In this document: one piece after another, positions 33,401 through 39,069 of the stretch | Layout: each line of letters starts with the position of its first letter | Numbering within the stretch: position 1 is the first letter of the stretch | Assembly: GCA_017881245.1 (NCBI GenBank) | Contig: JADGRC010000226.1 | Span: 1 to 39,069, forward strand | Origin: Pseudomonadota bacterium | Lineage (GTDB): Bacteria; Myxococcota_A; Polyangia; Fen-1088 | Length of the DNA stretch: 39,069 nt | Reading direction: 5' to 3' | Position numbers and translations under genes: made by a program | The notes under the pieces: model-generated | What the model was told of the DNA's origin: nothing | Database searches by the model: none | Seen by the model: only the letters and a program-made list of their open reading frames with translations

Positions 33401-33636
33401 TCGAATGTGGACACCAAATTCGCATGCGACAGCCGCAGGACGACCTTTGCCTCATCCAAGAATCTGTTGATCTTGGCGCGATCGGACTTCTCGGTGATCA
33501 CCTTCTTGATCACGCACAACTTGTTCAGTCCGCCGGGTTGGCCCGACACCGCCAGATAAATCTCCCCCATGCCGCCACGAGCGAGCGATTTCAGCAAAAC
33601 GTACTTGCCGAACTGCCTCGGGACGTTCTCCGACAT
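30415..33636 (-). CDS. Tandem Ser/Thr protein kinase with membrane segment and C-terminal TPR
   Basis: The 1073-residue protein holds two complete kinase domains. Kinase 1 (about residues 11-290) has the Gly-rich loop LARGGMGEIYL, the beta3 Lys in CVIKKVI, HRDVAPPNIL, LTDFGLAR and ASYLAPEQARG. Its catalytic loop has Ala where most kinases have Lys, a variant common in myxobacteria. Kinase 2 (about 440-705) has IGEGGMGTVYEARH, VAVKIL, HRDLKPENIFL, LDFGVAR and GTPEYMAPEQAQG, the canonical form. A Pro/Ser-rich linker joins them. A hydrophobic helix (AFLFGVVAIGAAATWAV, about 828-850) crosses the membrane, and a short TPR-like domain (about 930-1045) follows outside. The layout suggests a sensor whose periplasmic TPR part controls two kinase modules. 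The gene lies about 100 bp downstream of the hybrid histidine kinase, separated from it by a terminator. Confidence 0.93.
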   Translation of the reverse strand: MSENVPRQFGKYVLLKSLARGGMGEIYLAVSGQPGGLNKLCVIKKVITEKSDRAKINRFLDEAKVVLRLSHANLVSTFDAGDVGGELFIAMELVEGKDLREIWNRCVRTRTRIPVEVALVVAREIARALAYVHSYAGLRLVHRDVAPPNILLSYFGEVKLTDFGLARSILKQEHTAPGVVFGRASYLAPEQARGEVADARTDVYSLGIMLWELLTGQPYLQLAGLDPVTSLSLVRNPKTQPPSTRAPWIVPELDAIVLKALAADRTLRFQSAEELREALSDVMTRVAPRADSERIAGFLRGLYRGVVNEEAAERERLLTETLPRFRGEPSPESSTPRTTVIPPATSSAVGAFVPGGLSPSRDGDRTAPSTPIGAKVLRMVEAPRESLHVSALRARADSHGRGTVEQSSVADAPTKVWRKRKEAGEEAAAQTFVGRVIDNRYHVDKRIGEGGMGTVYEARHVEIGKKVAVKILHRMFTGEEQLVERFRREARAASQVGHPHIVEVTDFGATEEGCAYFVMELLQGVDLADVLAREGRIDVVRAVGIAAQICQALEAAHAKGIIHRDLKPENIFLVARDGRTDFVKVLDFGVARNLSGESRRLTNPGMAMGTPEYMAPEQAQGRPVDRRTDVYALGALLHEMLIGAPPFRGQSSHQAMLDAKRQPLPSLRSGRPDIPADLDVIILGALAADPERRPQTMARLEQQLATIVWRPSRSLAPTAESHEDHGPSAGGPAAGQAAARSDKSERPNPAKDGDHSLPLSVRARKLSPPGVSRTVAPDFEKLLEADLSPSEGVQLPEDVAVDPMGVGGQGDANRSMERIEPPRAPRSMAFLFGVVAIGAAATWAVTTGGPEFARDWVHRSRRRADAPTTNRSGATATSLSVPAESRGSHVAAPTPSLPLSEPGPSAARRASEPVVLTPPRGGPEIVQTPPLDRARAALSTGAPDDAVAVLRPVAAKGDAAAKALLAEALVASGWMDVKVYRWNIASHKAREALALVDPSGPSRGAHALLGEAFYAQNDFGAALGEFTKALAESPRDARLKRRVIRSRRQLHHPAVDSSDDGGESTSGEAASEQ

Positions 33637-33700
33637 GGCCGCAGCGCTGATCCTAGTCGATCGACCGGGACACGGGCGAGCAAGAAGACACGGCAGAGGC

Positions 33701-33730
33701 TAAACAAAAAGGGGGCCACCGCCGGACCCC
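33701..33730 (-). terminator. Rho-independent terminator of the hybrid histidine kinase gene
   Basis: On the minus strand GGGG-T-CC pairs with GG-CCCC around a GGCGGT loop (33712-33730). A run of TTTTTGTTT follows. It sits just after the histidine-kinase stop codon and before the double-kinase gene, so the two signalling genes are probably separate transcripts. Confidence 0.75.
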
Positions 33731-33736
33731 ATGGCG

Positions 33737-35443
33737 TCACGGAGGGCCGTTCGAATCGCCGAGCGCCGCTCGAACGGCGAACAGCAGTTGATCTGGATCG
33801 TAAGGCTTTCGCACCAGTTCGAGCGCCGTCTCCCGCAGCAGATCGCCCAAGTTGGTTCCGGCCGAGTAGCCGCTCGACAGCAGGATGCGTGTCCCAGGCC
33901 GCAGTGATCGCAGACGAACGACGCACTCGCGACAGGACAGGCCCGGCATTACGACATCGAGGACAACCAAGTCCACCGGTTCGCGGGCCGCGATCTCGCA
34001 GGCGGCGGCCCCGTTCTCGGCGGTGGTTACGAAATAGCCGGCTTGCCGCAAAATGCGAGCGGCAACCGCGCGCACGGCCGGGTCGTCCTCGACCACCAGG
34101 ACGCGCTCCGTACCCACGCTCTTTGGAACCGCGCCAACCAGTTTCGTTCCGACGGCGGATGCCAGGCGTTCTCCGGTTGGTAAGTAGACCTTGAACGAGG
34201 TCCCGACGCCGGGCTCGCTATAGCAATGAAGCATTCCGCCGTGCTGGCGAACGATTCCGTAGGCCACGGCCAGACCCAGGCCAGTTCCGCTCCCCGGGGC
34301 CTTGGTCGTGTAGAACGGCTCGAAGATGTGTTCGATGACGTCGTGGGGAATCCCGACACCCGTATCGGACACGGTCGTCAGGACGTATCGACCGGGCTTC
34401 GCCCACGGATGGCTCGCCACGTAACTCCCATTGATCAATACCTGTTCCGTTTCCAAGGTCAGGCGACCGCCGCTCGGCATCGCATCGCGGGCGTTGATGC
34501 ACAGGTTCATGAACACCTGGTCGAGCTGGGACGCATCCCCCTCGATGAGCGGCAAGCGGGCTCCCCTGATCAGATCGATCTGAATCGTCTCGGGTAGGAC
34601 GCGTCGGATCAGGGAGATGATATCGACCAGCAGTCCGTTCATATCCAGCGCCTTCAGAGCGAGATCCTGCTGACGTCCCATCGCGAGCAATTTTTGGGTG
34701 AGATCGCGGCCCCGCAGCGCCGCGTCGCCAATCGTTCGCACTTCCTCTCGAACAACCGGATCGACGCTGCGTTCCGCCGCGAGGCCGGCGCACGACAGGA
34801 TCACCGTCAACAGGTTGTTGAAGTCGTGAGCGACGCCGCCCGCCAACGATCCCAAGCTTTCCAGTTTTTGCAGCTGCAACAGACGGCGTTCCATTTCGAT
34901 GCGCTGGCGATCGGCTCGCGCTTGTGCCTCGACGAACCGCATGCGCGCGGTGGCGACGCTGATCTGCCCCGTCATGGCGACCAAGTGTTCCAACTCGGAT
35001 GGGGTTGGCAATCGGCAGCCTTCGTCGCCGAAAGTCCCCACGCCCAAGATGCCGAACGGCTTGTCGAGCAGCCGCATGGGAATGTTGATCAGGGTGCGGT
35101 TTTGAAGCTGCTCCACGATGTCCTTGTTTGTGCGCGGATCAATTCGGGCGTCTTCGATCACGATCGGTCCGTCACTCGAGACCAGCTGCTCCAAGAAGGA
35201 ATCGCCGCTGACTCGCAGCGTGGGCGCCACCTCCCAGGCGATTTCGCGACGATCGCCGGCAAAATCGATCAGCCTCAACTCATTCATGTCGTCCTGATCC
35301 GCCACCATCAACCAGGCGTGCCGGTACCCGACGCTCTCTTTGACCTCGTCACGAGTCACGGCCAAGAGCTCGCCAAAGCTATTCGTCGGCAGCAGCCTTT
35401 TCGCGAAGTCCAGTAACCGGCCCTTCGATTCGGTTTCGGTCAT
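33737..35443 (-). CDS. Hybrid sensor histidine kinase (GAF, HisKA, HATPase, receiver)
   Basis: The start taken is ATG 35443 (568 residues); an ATG 21 bases upstream at 35464 is possible. There is no signal peptide or membrane segment, so it is cytoplasmic. A GAF-like domain (about residues 13-175; HAWLMVADQDD, FGILGVGTFGDEG) is followed by HisKA with the phosphorylated His206 in LAGGVAHDFNNLLTVIL. The HATPase then shows NLCINARDAMPSGG (N box), VSDTGVGIP (G1) and SGTGLGLAVAYG (G2). A C-terminal receiver (LVVEDDPAVRAVAARI, phospho-acceptor Asp496 in LVVLDVVMPG, then a KPY end) completes it. It likely senses a soluble ligand through the GAF domain and passes phosphate on to an unseen phosphotransfer protein. 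No output regulator is adjacent. Confidence 0.94.
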   Translation of the reverse strand: MTETESKGRLLDFAKRLLPTNSFGELLAVTRDEVKESVGYRHAWLMVADQDDMNELRLIDFAGDRREIAWEVAPTLRVSGDSFLEQLVSSDGPIVIEDARIDPRTNKDIVEQLQNRTLINIPMRLLDKPFGILGVGTFGDEGCRLPTPSELEHLVAMTGQISVATARMRFVEAQARADRQRIEMERRLLQLQKLESLGSLAGGVAHDFNNLLTVILSCAGLAAERSVDPVVREEVRTIGDAALRGRDLTQKLLAMGRQQDLALKALDMNGLLVDIISLIRRVLPETIQIDLIRGARLPLIEGDASQLDQVFMNLCINARDAMPSGGRLTLETEQVLINGSYVASHPWAKPGRYVLTTVSDTGVGIPHDVIEHIFEPFYTTKAPGSGTGLGLAVAYGIVRQHGGMLHCYSEPGVGTSFKVYLPTGERLASAVGTKLVGAVPKSVGTERVLVVEDDPAVRAVAARILRQAGYFVTTAENGAAACEIAAREPVDLVVLDVVMPGLSCRECVVRLRSLRPGTRILLSSGYSAGTNLGDLLRETALELVRKPYDPDQLLFAVRAALGDSNGPP

Positions 35444-35699
35444 GAGACTACGACTTCCCCGCATGGTCGTATGACCACCCCTCGATTCCCGCTAGTCACA
35501 TCAATGTCCTTTTCCGGAATATTGAAAAAGCGAACGCGCGACTCTTCGGGTAACCCATCGTCCACCCTACGAAAAGCAGTCGTGCCGATATCCGGCGCCG
35601 CGAACCCGCGACCGCGTCATCGGAGTCGACATATCAATTTGCGTGCCAGAAATAGGAGGCCATTCACCCGGGTGATCGGACGCAGCCCCGATTGGGCGT

Positions 35700-36245
35700 C
35701 TATCCGCTGGGGGGCAAGCCACGCGTCAGAACGCTCCGGAGACGGGCGCGACGATCCCCCAACGCTGCATCCTGAGCCGGCGGCAAACCATCGAGCGCCT
35801 GGACTACGCGCGGAACGTCGAGCGGCGATCCGTCCCCTGCGACTCGATTCATGAGGGCGATGCAATCGTCTAAATCACGAGCCGAAAGGCGATGGATCTT
35901 GAGCAACAAGAACAGCGTGCCCGAAGGACGATAAATTCTGCCTTGCGCGCCCTCCCAGAAAACCTCGATCTGCTCACGCCAGTCGGCGACCCGATAGACG
36001 AAGAAATCGGCGGCGGAGTTCAAGGCCTCGATCGGCAGCCCGAGCTCGCGAGCAAGGCCCAGCAAGTCGAGCCTATCCGCAGCCGATCCCCGGATACCGA
36101 CGATGTCCACGTCCTCCGTGACACGCCGCGGTTCCAACCACAACGCCACCAATCCGCCTCCGACGAGCAGCCAATCGCCCTTCAGGCGGTCGGCGACGGC
36201 GCGCACCACGGTATCGATGCGCGCCCGATCAAGTTCAAGTGGCAC
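35700..36245 (-). CDS. Nucleotidyltransferase-like protein (AbiEii/MNT-type fold)
   Basis: The start chosen is GTG 36245, giving 181 residues (PLELDRARIDTVVRAVADRL onward). The open frame extends a further 107 codons to 36566 but would run antisense through the divergent small gene, and that part reads as non-protein-like. Residues DWLLVGGGLVALWLEPRR followed by TEDVDIVG fit the minimal nucleotidyltransferase pattern of a GG pair and a DxD pair of metal ligands. The later ADWREQIEVFWEG could supply the third acidic residue. Small proteins of this type act as toxins, antitoxins, or tRNA-, antibiotic- or protein-nucleotidylating enzymes. No HEPN partner is recognised. It is divergent, 17 bp from the 109-residue gene. 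Confidence 0.7.
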   Translation of the reverse strand: MPLELDRARIDTVVRAVADRLKGDWLLVGGGLVALWLEPRRVTEDVDIVGIRGSAADRLDLLGLARELGLPIEALNSAADFFVYRVADWREQIEVFWEGAQGRIYRPSGTLFLLLKIHRLSARDLDDCIALMNRVAGDGSPLDVPRVVQALDGLPPAQDAALGDRRARLRSVLTRGLPPSG

Positions 36246-36262
36246 GATGCTAAGGTTATGAC

Positions 36263-36592
36263 ATGTCGGTCGCCTGGGAAGATCTGTGTGACTGGGGGGT
36301 TCCATGGGGAGCGATTCGGAAGACCCCCACTCGATTCTTCGACGATGCTCGGGTGACCACTGCCTTGACAGAACTGGCCGCAACCGATTTTGGCGAGCTT
36401 GATCCGTCCATGCGCGAATGTCTGCTTGCATGGCTGCGGGCGTTTCAACATCACTGGTCCGATCGGTTCGAACGTACACTCGGAATTCGGGGTCTGTTGG
36501 CCATTGGGTTGCTAGACGACGGGCAAAGCGATCCCAATCGCTATTTGAAACTGCGTCGAATCGCAACCGAGAATCTGGCCACTCGTATCTGA
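36263..36592 (+). CDS. Small protein of unknown function, divergent from the nucleotidyltransferase gene
   Basis: The 109-residue product starts at ATG 36263 with TAAGG 8 bases upstream. It is Trp-rich at the start (SVAWEDLCDWGVPWGAIRKT) and mostly helical (MRECLLAWLRAFQHHWSDRF), with a charged end (YLKLRRIATENLATRI). No family, signal peptide or DNA-binding motif is recognised. Its composition is protein-like, unlike the antisense frame over the same stretch. It faces the nucleotidyltransferase-like gene across a 17-bp gap, so their promoters must overlap coding sequence, and joint regulation is plausible. Confidence 0.6.
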   Translation: MSVAWEDLCDWGVPWGAIRKTPTRFFDDARVTTALTELAATDFGELDPSMRECLLAWLRAFQHHWSDRFERTLGIRGLLAIGLLDDGQSDPNRYLKLRRIATENLATRI

Positions 36593-36619
36593 TCGCCGCC
36601 CGACAGTCGTCCGGTGACC

Positions 36620-38572
36620 CTATTCGCCGATGTCGATGTCGGCGTGGGCGGCGTCCGCCCTTAAAGCCGCGATCCGGAGGGCGTCGCTTCCGGACGCACT
36701 GGGAAGAAACAGGGCCTGCCGCAATTCGACCATCGCCCGTGCGCGATCGCCCGCCGGCCCGGTCGCCTCAAAGGCGATTGCCTTTCTCCGCACCGACGGC
36801 TCTCGCGCCGCGATCAGAACGGCGAGTGCTCGTGCGGCCAAGTGTCTCACGGCCGGGTAGCGGTCACCCTCCATCGCGTCCAAGAGCATCCCGGCGCGCG
36901 CCCGCAAAGCGCGATCCCCGGCGGCCGCTTCCGAGGGCAGTGGCGCGCGTCCAACCGCGTCGGCCGCGACCGCGCGAACCACAGGATCCCCGGCATAGAT
37001 CGCGTGGCGCGGCGAAAGATGGTCGTCCGATGGGGCCGCTTCCCCCGAGCGGGCGGCCCCCAAGTGGCCCGCGTCGGGCCACAGATGGGCTCGCTCCGTC
37101 ACGGCCCAGGCGCGGTCCTTGTCCACGTGGCACAGGGTGCATGCATCCGGTCGATGCGTGGTTATCGCGCGCTTCGGGTTGGGGATTTCGATTCGATGGC
37201 TCGGATGAATGTCGAGGACCCCATAAACGATGCGCGGCATGTGGCACGACACGCACCGAGCCCCTGGCCCGGCCGGATCATGGTGCGTGTGGAGCGCGAC
37301 CGCCGCCGTCGCCGCCAGGGACACGTGGCAGGAAGTGCAGGCCCGATCCCCGCGGGCGAGCGGGCGAATTTGACCCCGGGGATTCCCGTCGTGCATACCG
37401 TGACAGGTCGTGCAGGTCAGTGTCCCGCGCTCGGCGCACCGCGATTGCAGGAGTCCCTGATATTCGTAAGCGGTCAAGCGCGGCGTGCCGTCGTCCCAAA
37501 ACCGGCTCGCGAACACGCCGGCTTCCCCGCGTAACGAGGTGTCTCGCCACAGCGGGGCGCTGTAGAGCGCCAGATCGTCGCCCGAAACGAACGGATCACC
37601 GTTGGTCATGAAGGCCGAGACGTTGTCGGTCATGCGTTGGCCGTGACAGCGGCCGCACACATCGGCCGAGCGGGACGGCGACAGGCGCGATGGATTCACG
37701 ATGGTGGGATCGGCCACGCCCAACAAGCGAAGCTCGTACCGACGCAGAGGGTCCTGGTTGACCTGAACGTGCTCGGCGCCCGGACCGTGGCACGCCTCGC
37801 ACGCGATTCCCAGTTCCGCGACGGACGTGCGAAAAGCACCAGTGTGGGAATCGTGGCCAGGATTCGGGGCCACGTTATGGCAAAAGACGCAGTTGTCGTT
37901 CCAGCGCGTGACGTGGCGATCGAACGCGCCGCCACCAAATCGCGGCACTGACGCGTCATCGACGTCCATCCCCGCGCCCGGACCGGGACCAGCGCCAGCG
38001 CCAGCGCTAGTTCCAGCGGCTGGAGCGTTGACGTTGTCGTTCGGCCCCGGATCCGGCGTCAAGAACGCGCCGTTCATGTGAAACCAACGCTTTTCCTCGA
38101 TATGAAACGCGACCGGCAATCGCCACAACACTCCGTCCACCTCGGCGAGATACTGCTGGTAGCGACGCGACCCCACGGCGCGTACCACGACCGCGTCCAC
38201 CGATTTTCCACCCCCGCCTTCCGGCGCGAAGGTCATCACGAAACGCCCCGACGCGTCTCGGTGCATGAGCGCCTCGACGCCACCGTAGCGCACCGTCGCG
38301 CCTGAAAAATCACCGGCAACGACCCCCGGAAGCGAATCGGACGACACGTCCTGGGTCATCGTGCGATGAAACGTCCGGCGCCAAGTGGCGTCGTGGTCCA
38401 GATGACAACTCCCGCAGGCGCCAGAGCCCGCGTACGCGCCACCGTGAAGATCGCGAGGGCGCGCAATCTCGGCCCCGAGGGCGCGACAGTGGACCCACAG
38501 CGCGCCCGTTCCCGCTAGCGCGCCGCACACCCCGGCGGCCAGGGCGATTCGCGTGAATCGAGACCAAGGCAC
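36620..38572 (-). CDS. Octahaem cytochrome c with helical C-terminal domain
   Basis: The 650-residue product (GTG at 38572) has an N-terminal anchor or signal (FTRIALAAGVCGALAGTGAL) and eight CxxCH haem sites beginning at Cys53, 228, 258, 306, 387, 412, 440 and 478. Many extra His residues could be distal ligands (MHD, HTHH, HPSH segments). A Gly/Ala/Pro spacer lies near residues 184-203. The order CGSCH...CEACHGPG...CGRCH resembles cytochrome c554/NrfA-related and DmsE-type multihaem families, and LTCTTCHGMH matches their common motif. No CxxCK catalytic site is visible, so a plain NrfA is unlikely. The last 130 residues are Ala-rich helices (YPAVRHLAARALAVLIAARE), like HEAT repeats. It probably moves electrons in the periplasm. 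No haem-maturation or partner gene is adjacent. Confidence 0.92.
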   Translation of the reverse strand: MPWSRFTRIALAAGVCGALAGTGALWVHCRALGAEIARPRDLHGGAYAGSGACGSCHLDHDATWRRTFHRTMTQDVSSDSLPGVVAGDFSGATVRYGGVEALMHRDASGRFVMTFAPEGGGGKSVDAVVVRAVGSRRYQQYLAEVDGVLWRLPVAFHIEEKRWFHMNGAFLTPDPGPNDNVNAPAAGTSAGAGAGPGPGAGMDVDDASVPRFGGGAFDRHVTRWNDNCVFCHNVAPNPGHDSHTGAFRTSVAELGIACEACHGPGAEHVQVNQDPLRRYELRLLGVADPTIVNPSRLSPSRSADVCGRCHGQRMTDNVSAFMTNGDPFVSGDDLALYSAPLWRDTSLRGEAGVFASRFWDDGTPRLTAYEYQGLLQSRCAERGTLTCTTCHGMHDGNPRGQIRPLARGDRACTSCHVSLAATAAVALHTHHDPAGPGARCVSCHMPRIVYGVLDIHPSHRIEIPNPKRAITTHRPDACTLCHVDKDRAWAVTERAHLWPDAGHLGAARSGEAAPSDDHLSPRHAIYAGDPVVRAVAADAVGRAPLPSEAAAGDRALRARAGMLLDAMEGDRYPAVRHLAARALAVLIAAREPSVRRKAIAFEATGPAGDRARAMVELRQALFLPSASGSDALRIAALRADAAHADIDIGE

Positions 38573-38751
38573 GTCATCATTCTATGCGTTCCACCCCGGA
38601 CATGTTCCCGTCAGGCTTGGAAGCCCCCGGGCTGCCTTTTCGTATGTCCGGCGAGACGACAGGTCGATCATAGGACGAAACGTCGTCTCCAACTTCGACA
38701 CGTGTCACCTTTTCTACGGCCATTTGACTGAGCTTGGGTATCCACCAAATC

Positions 38752-38792
38752 GGGTCAACTCCAGACGGAGTTCACCCGTCCCCGATGGGGAC
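38752..38792 (-). terminator. Two adjacent hairpins after the partial right-hand frame
   Basis: GGGTCAACTCC (38752-38762) and GGAGTTCACCC (38767-38777) pair over 11 positions with one mismatch around a 4-base loop. Directly beside it GTCCCC-GAT-GGGGAC (38778-38792) forms a second stem. They lie 5-45 bp after the stop codon of the minus-strand frame at the window end. No T run follows, so they may act in mRNA protection or factor-dependent termination. Confidence 0.45.
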
Positions 38793-38797
38793 CCTAA

Positions 38798-39069
38798 TTA
38801 AGGGGATCCTCCATTCCGAGACAACGGATGTCGCTTTACGATGTCTCCCGAGACCGCGACGGGTATACAGCCCGGCCACACCGGGAGAGCATTCAAAATC
38901 GGAAATGCGTTCAGGGCCACGCAGCCGCCCTTGACGGTTACTGTGAGGTTGATCACTGCCTCTCCGCCGACGGCAGATACCTGTGAGTTGACGGGGTTCG
39001 AAATGTCGCAGGTAGAGGGGATGGTGAAAGCGGAATAGGCGAGCCCAACCAACGTCTCCTCATCAAGAA
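38798..39069 (-). CDS. Partial frame of unknown function entering from the right edge
   Basis: The minus strand is open from the window edge to a TAA at 38798-38800 (about 90 codons). The edge residues read LDEETLVGLAYSAF, faintly like the C-terminal helix of amidases (DExxLxxLAYA), but what follows (VINLTVTVKGGCVALNAFPI) is beta-like and does not fit that family. Third-position G/C is high, though lower than in neighbouring genes. The two hairpins just past the stop codon support a real gene end. The opposite strand also has a 65-codon frame, so coding here is not certain. Confidence 0.35.
   Translation of the reverse strand, partial: LDEETLVGLAYSAFTIPSTCDISNPVNSQVSAVGGEAVINLTVTVKGGCVALNAFPILNALPVWPGCIPVAVSGDIVKRHPLSRNGGSP

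Noticed and set aside
35471-35854. 127-codon plus-strand frame
   Set aside because: It overlaps the 3' part of the nucleotidyltransferase-like gene on the other strand, is Arg/Pro/Ser-rich, and lacks a ribosome-binding site and periodicity.
36246-36566. N-terminal extension of the nucleotidyltransferase frame
   Set aside because: It would be antisense through the small gene at 36263-36592, and the extra residues show no fold; the GTG at 36245 gives a normal domain start.
38985-39010. GGTTCGAAAT resembling a tRNA T-loop
   Set aside because: The flanking bases do not form a T-stem and no acceptor, D or anticodon arms can be built around it.

Overview
The window looks like a chromosomal stretch of a high-GC, Gram-negative, predatory or soil-type bacterium of the Myxococcota (delta-proteobacterial lineage, Polyangia-like). 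The evidence is Ser/Thr kinases of the myxobacterial type, MopE-like calcium-binding repeats followed by a MYXO-CTERM-like tail, secreted proteins with long Gly/Ser/Thr linkers, many lipoproteins and outer-membrane proteins, and strong G/C bias at third codon positions. No tRNA, rRNA, insertion sequence, prophage or CRISPR array was recognised. The assignment to a phylum is inference from gene content only.

Layout. 1-2100 (minus strand): moaB and moaA (molybdopterin biosynthesis), then the start of an M20 metallopeptidase cut by the window edge. 2.2-5.8 kb (plus): a small phasin-like coiled-coil protein and a 1055-residue GYF-like/TPR protein with one membrane segment. 5.8-7.5 kb (minus): a DedA membrane protein followed by an outer-membrane protein. 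7.7-10 kb (plus): a Pal-like lipoprotein with a Cys-rich repeat insert, CpoB/YbgF, and thiE. 10-11.4 kb (minus): a CxxCH/MopE/MYXO-CTERM surface protein. 11.6-14.2 kb (plus): uvrB and a YCII-family protein. 14.4-18 kb (minus): the conserved run rpmH-rnpA-yidD-yidC, then a small unknown gene and trmB. 18.1-20.8 kb (minus): a secreted CE12-like SGNH esterase and an M23 peptidase. 20.8-27.1 kb (plus): metF, an outer-membrane protein and a 1380-residue zincin lipoprotein. 27.1-29.8 kb (minus): an SppA peptidase fused to a beta-rich N-terminal half. 29.8-30.4 kb (plus): an SCP2-like protein. 30.4-35.5 kb (minus): a double-kinase-domain Ser/Thr kinase and a hybrid histidine kinase. 35.7-36.6 kb: a nucleotidyltransferase-like gene and a divergent small unknown gene. 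36.6-38.6 kb (minus): an eight-haem cytochrome c. 38.8 kb to the end: a partial unknown frame.

How the genes fit together. The clearest functional unit is rpmH-rnpA-yidD-yidC (ribosomal protein L34, RNase P protein, and the membrane insertase with its helper). Its promoter lies inside the terminator of the upstream esterase gene. A second theme is the cell envelope: Pal/CpoB, DedA, three barrel or barrel-like proteins, M23, SppA and a zincin lipoprotein. A third is signalling: the double kinase and the hybrid histidine kinase. The items most worth a second look are the outer-membrane protein plus giant zincin pair, the barrel-SppA fusion, the Pal variant with five four-Cys modules, the tandem kinase, the orphan octahaem cytochrome, and the overlapping terminator/promoter in front of rpmH.
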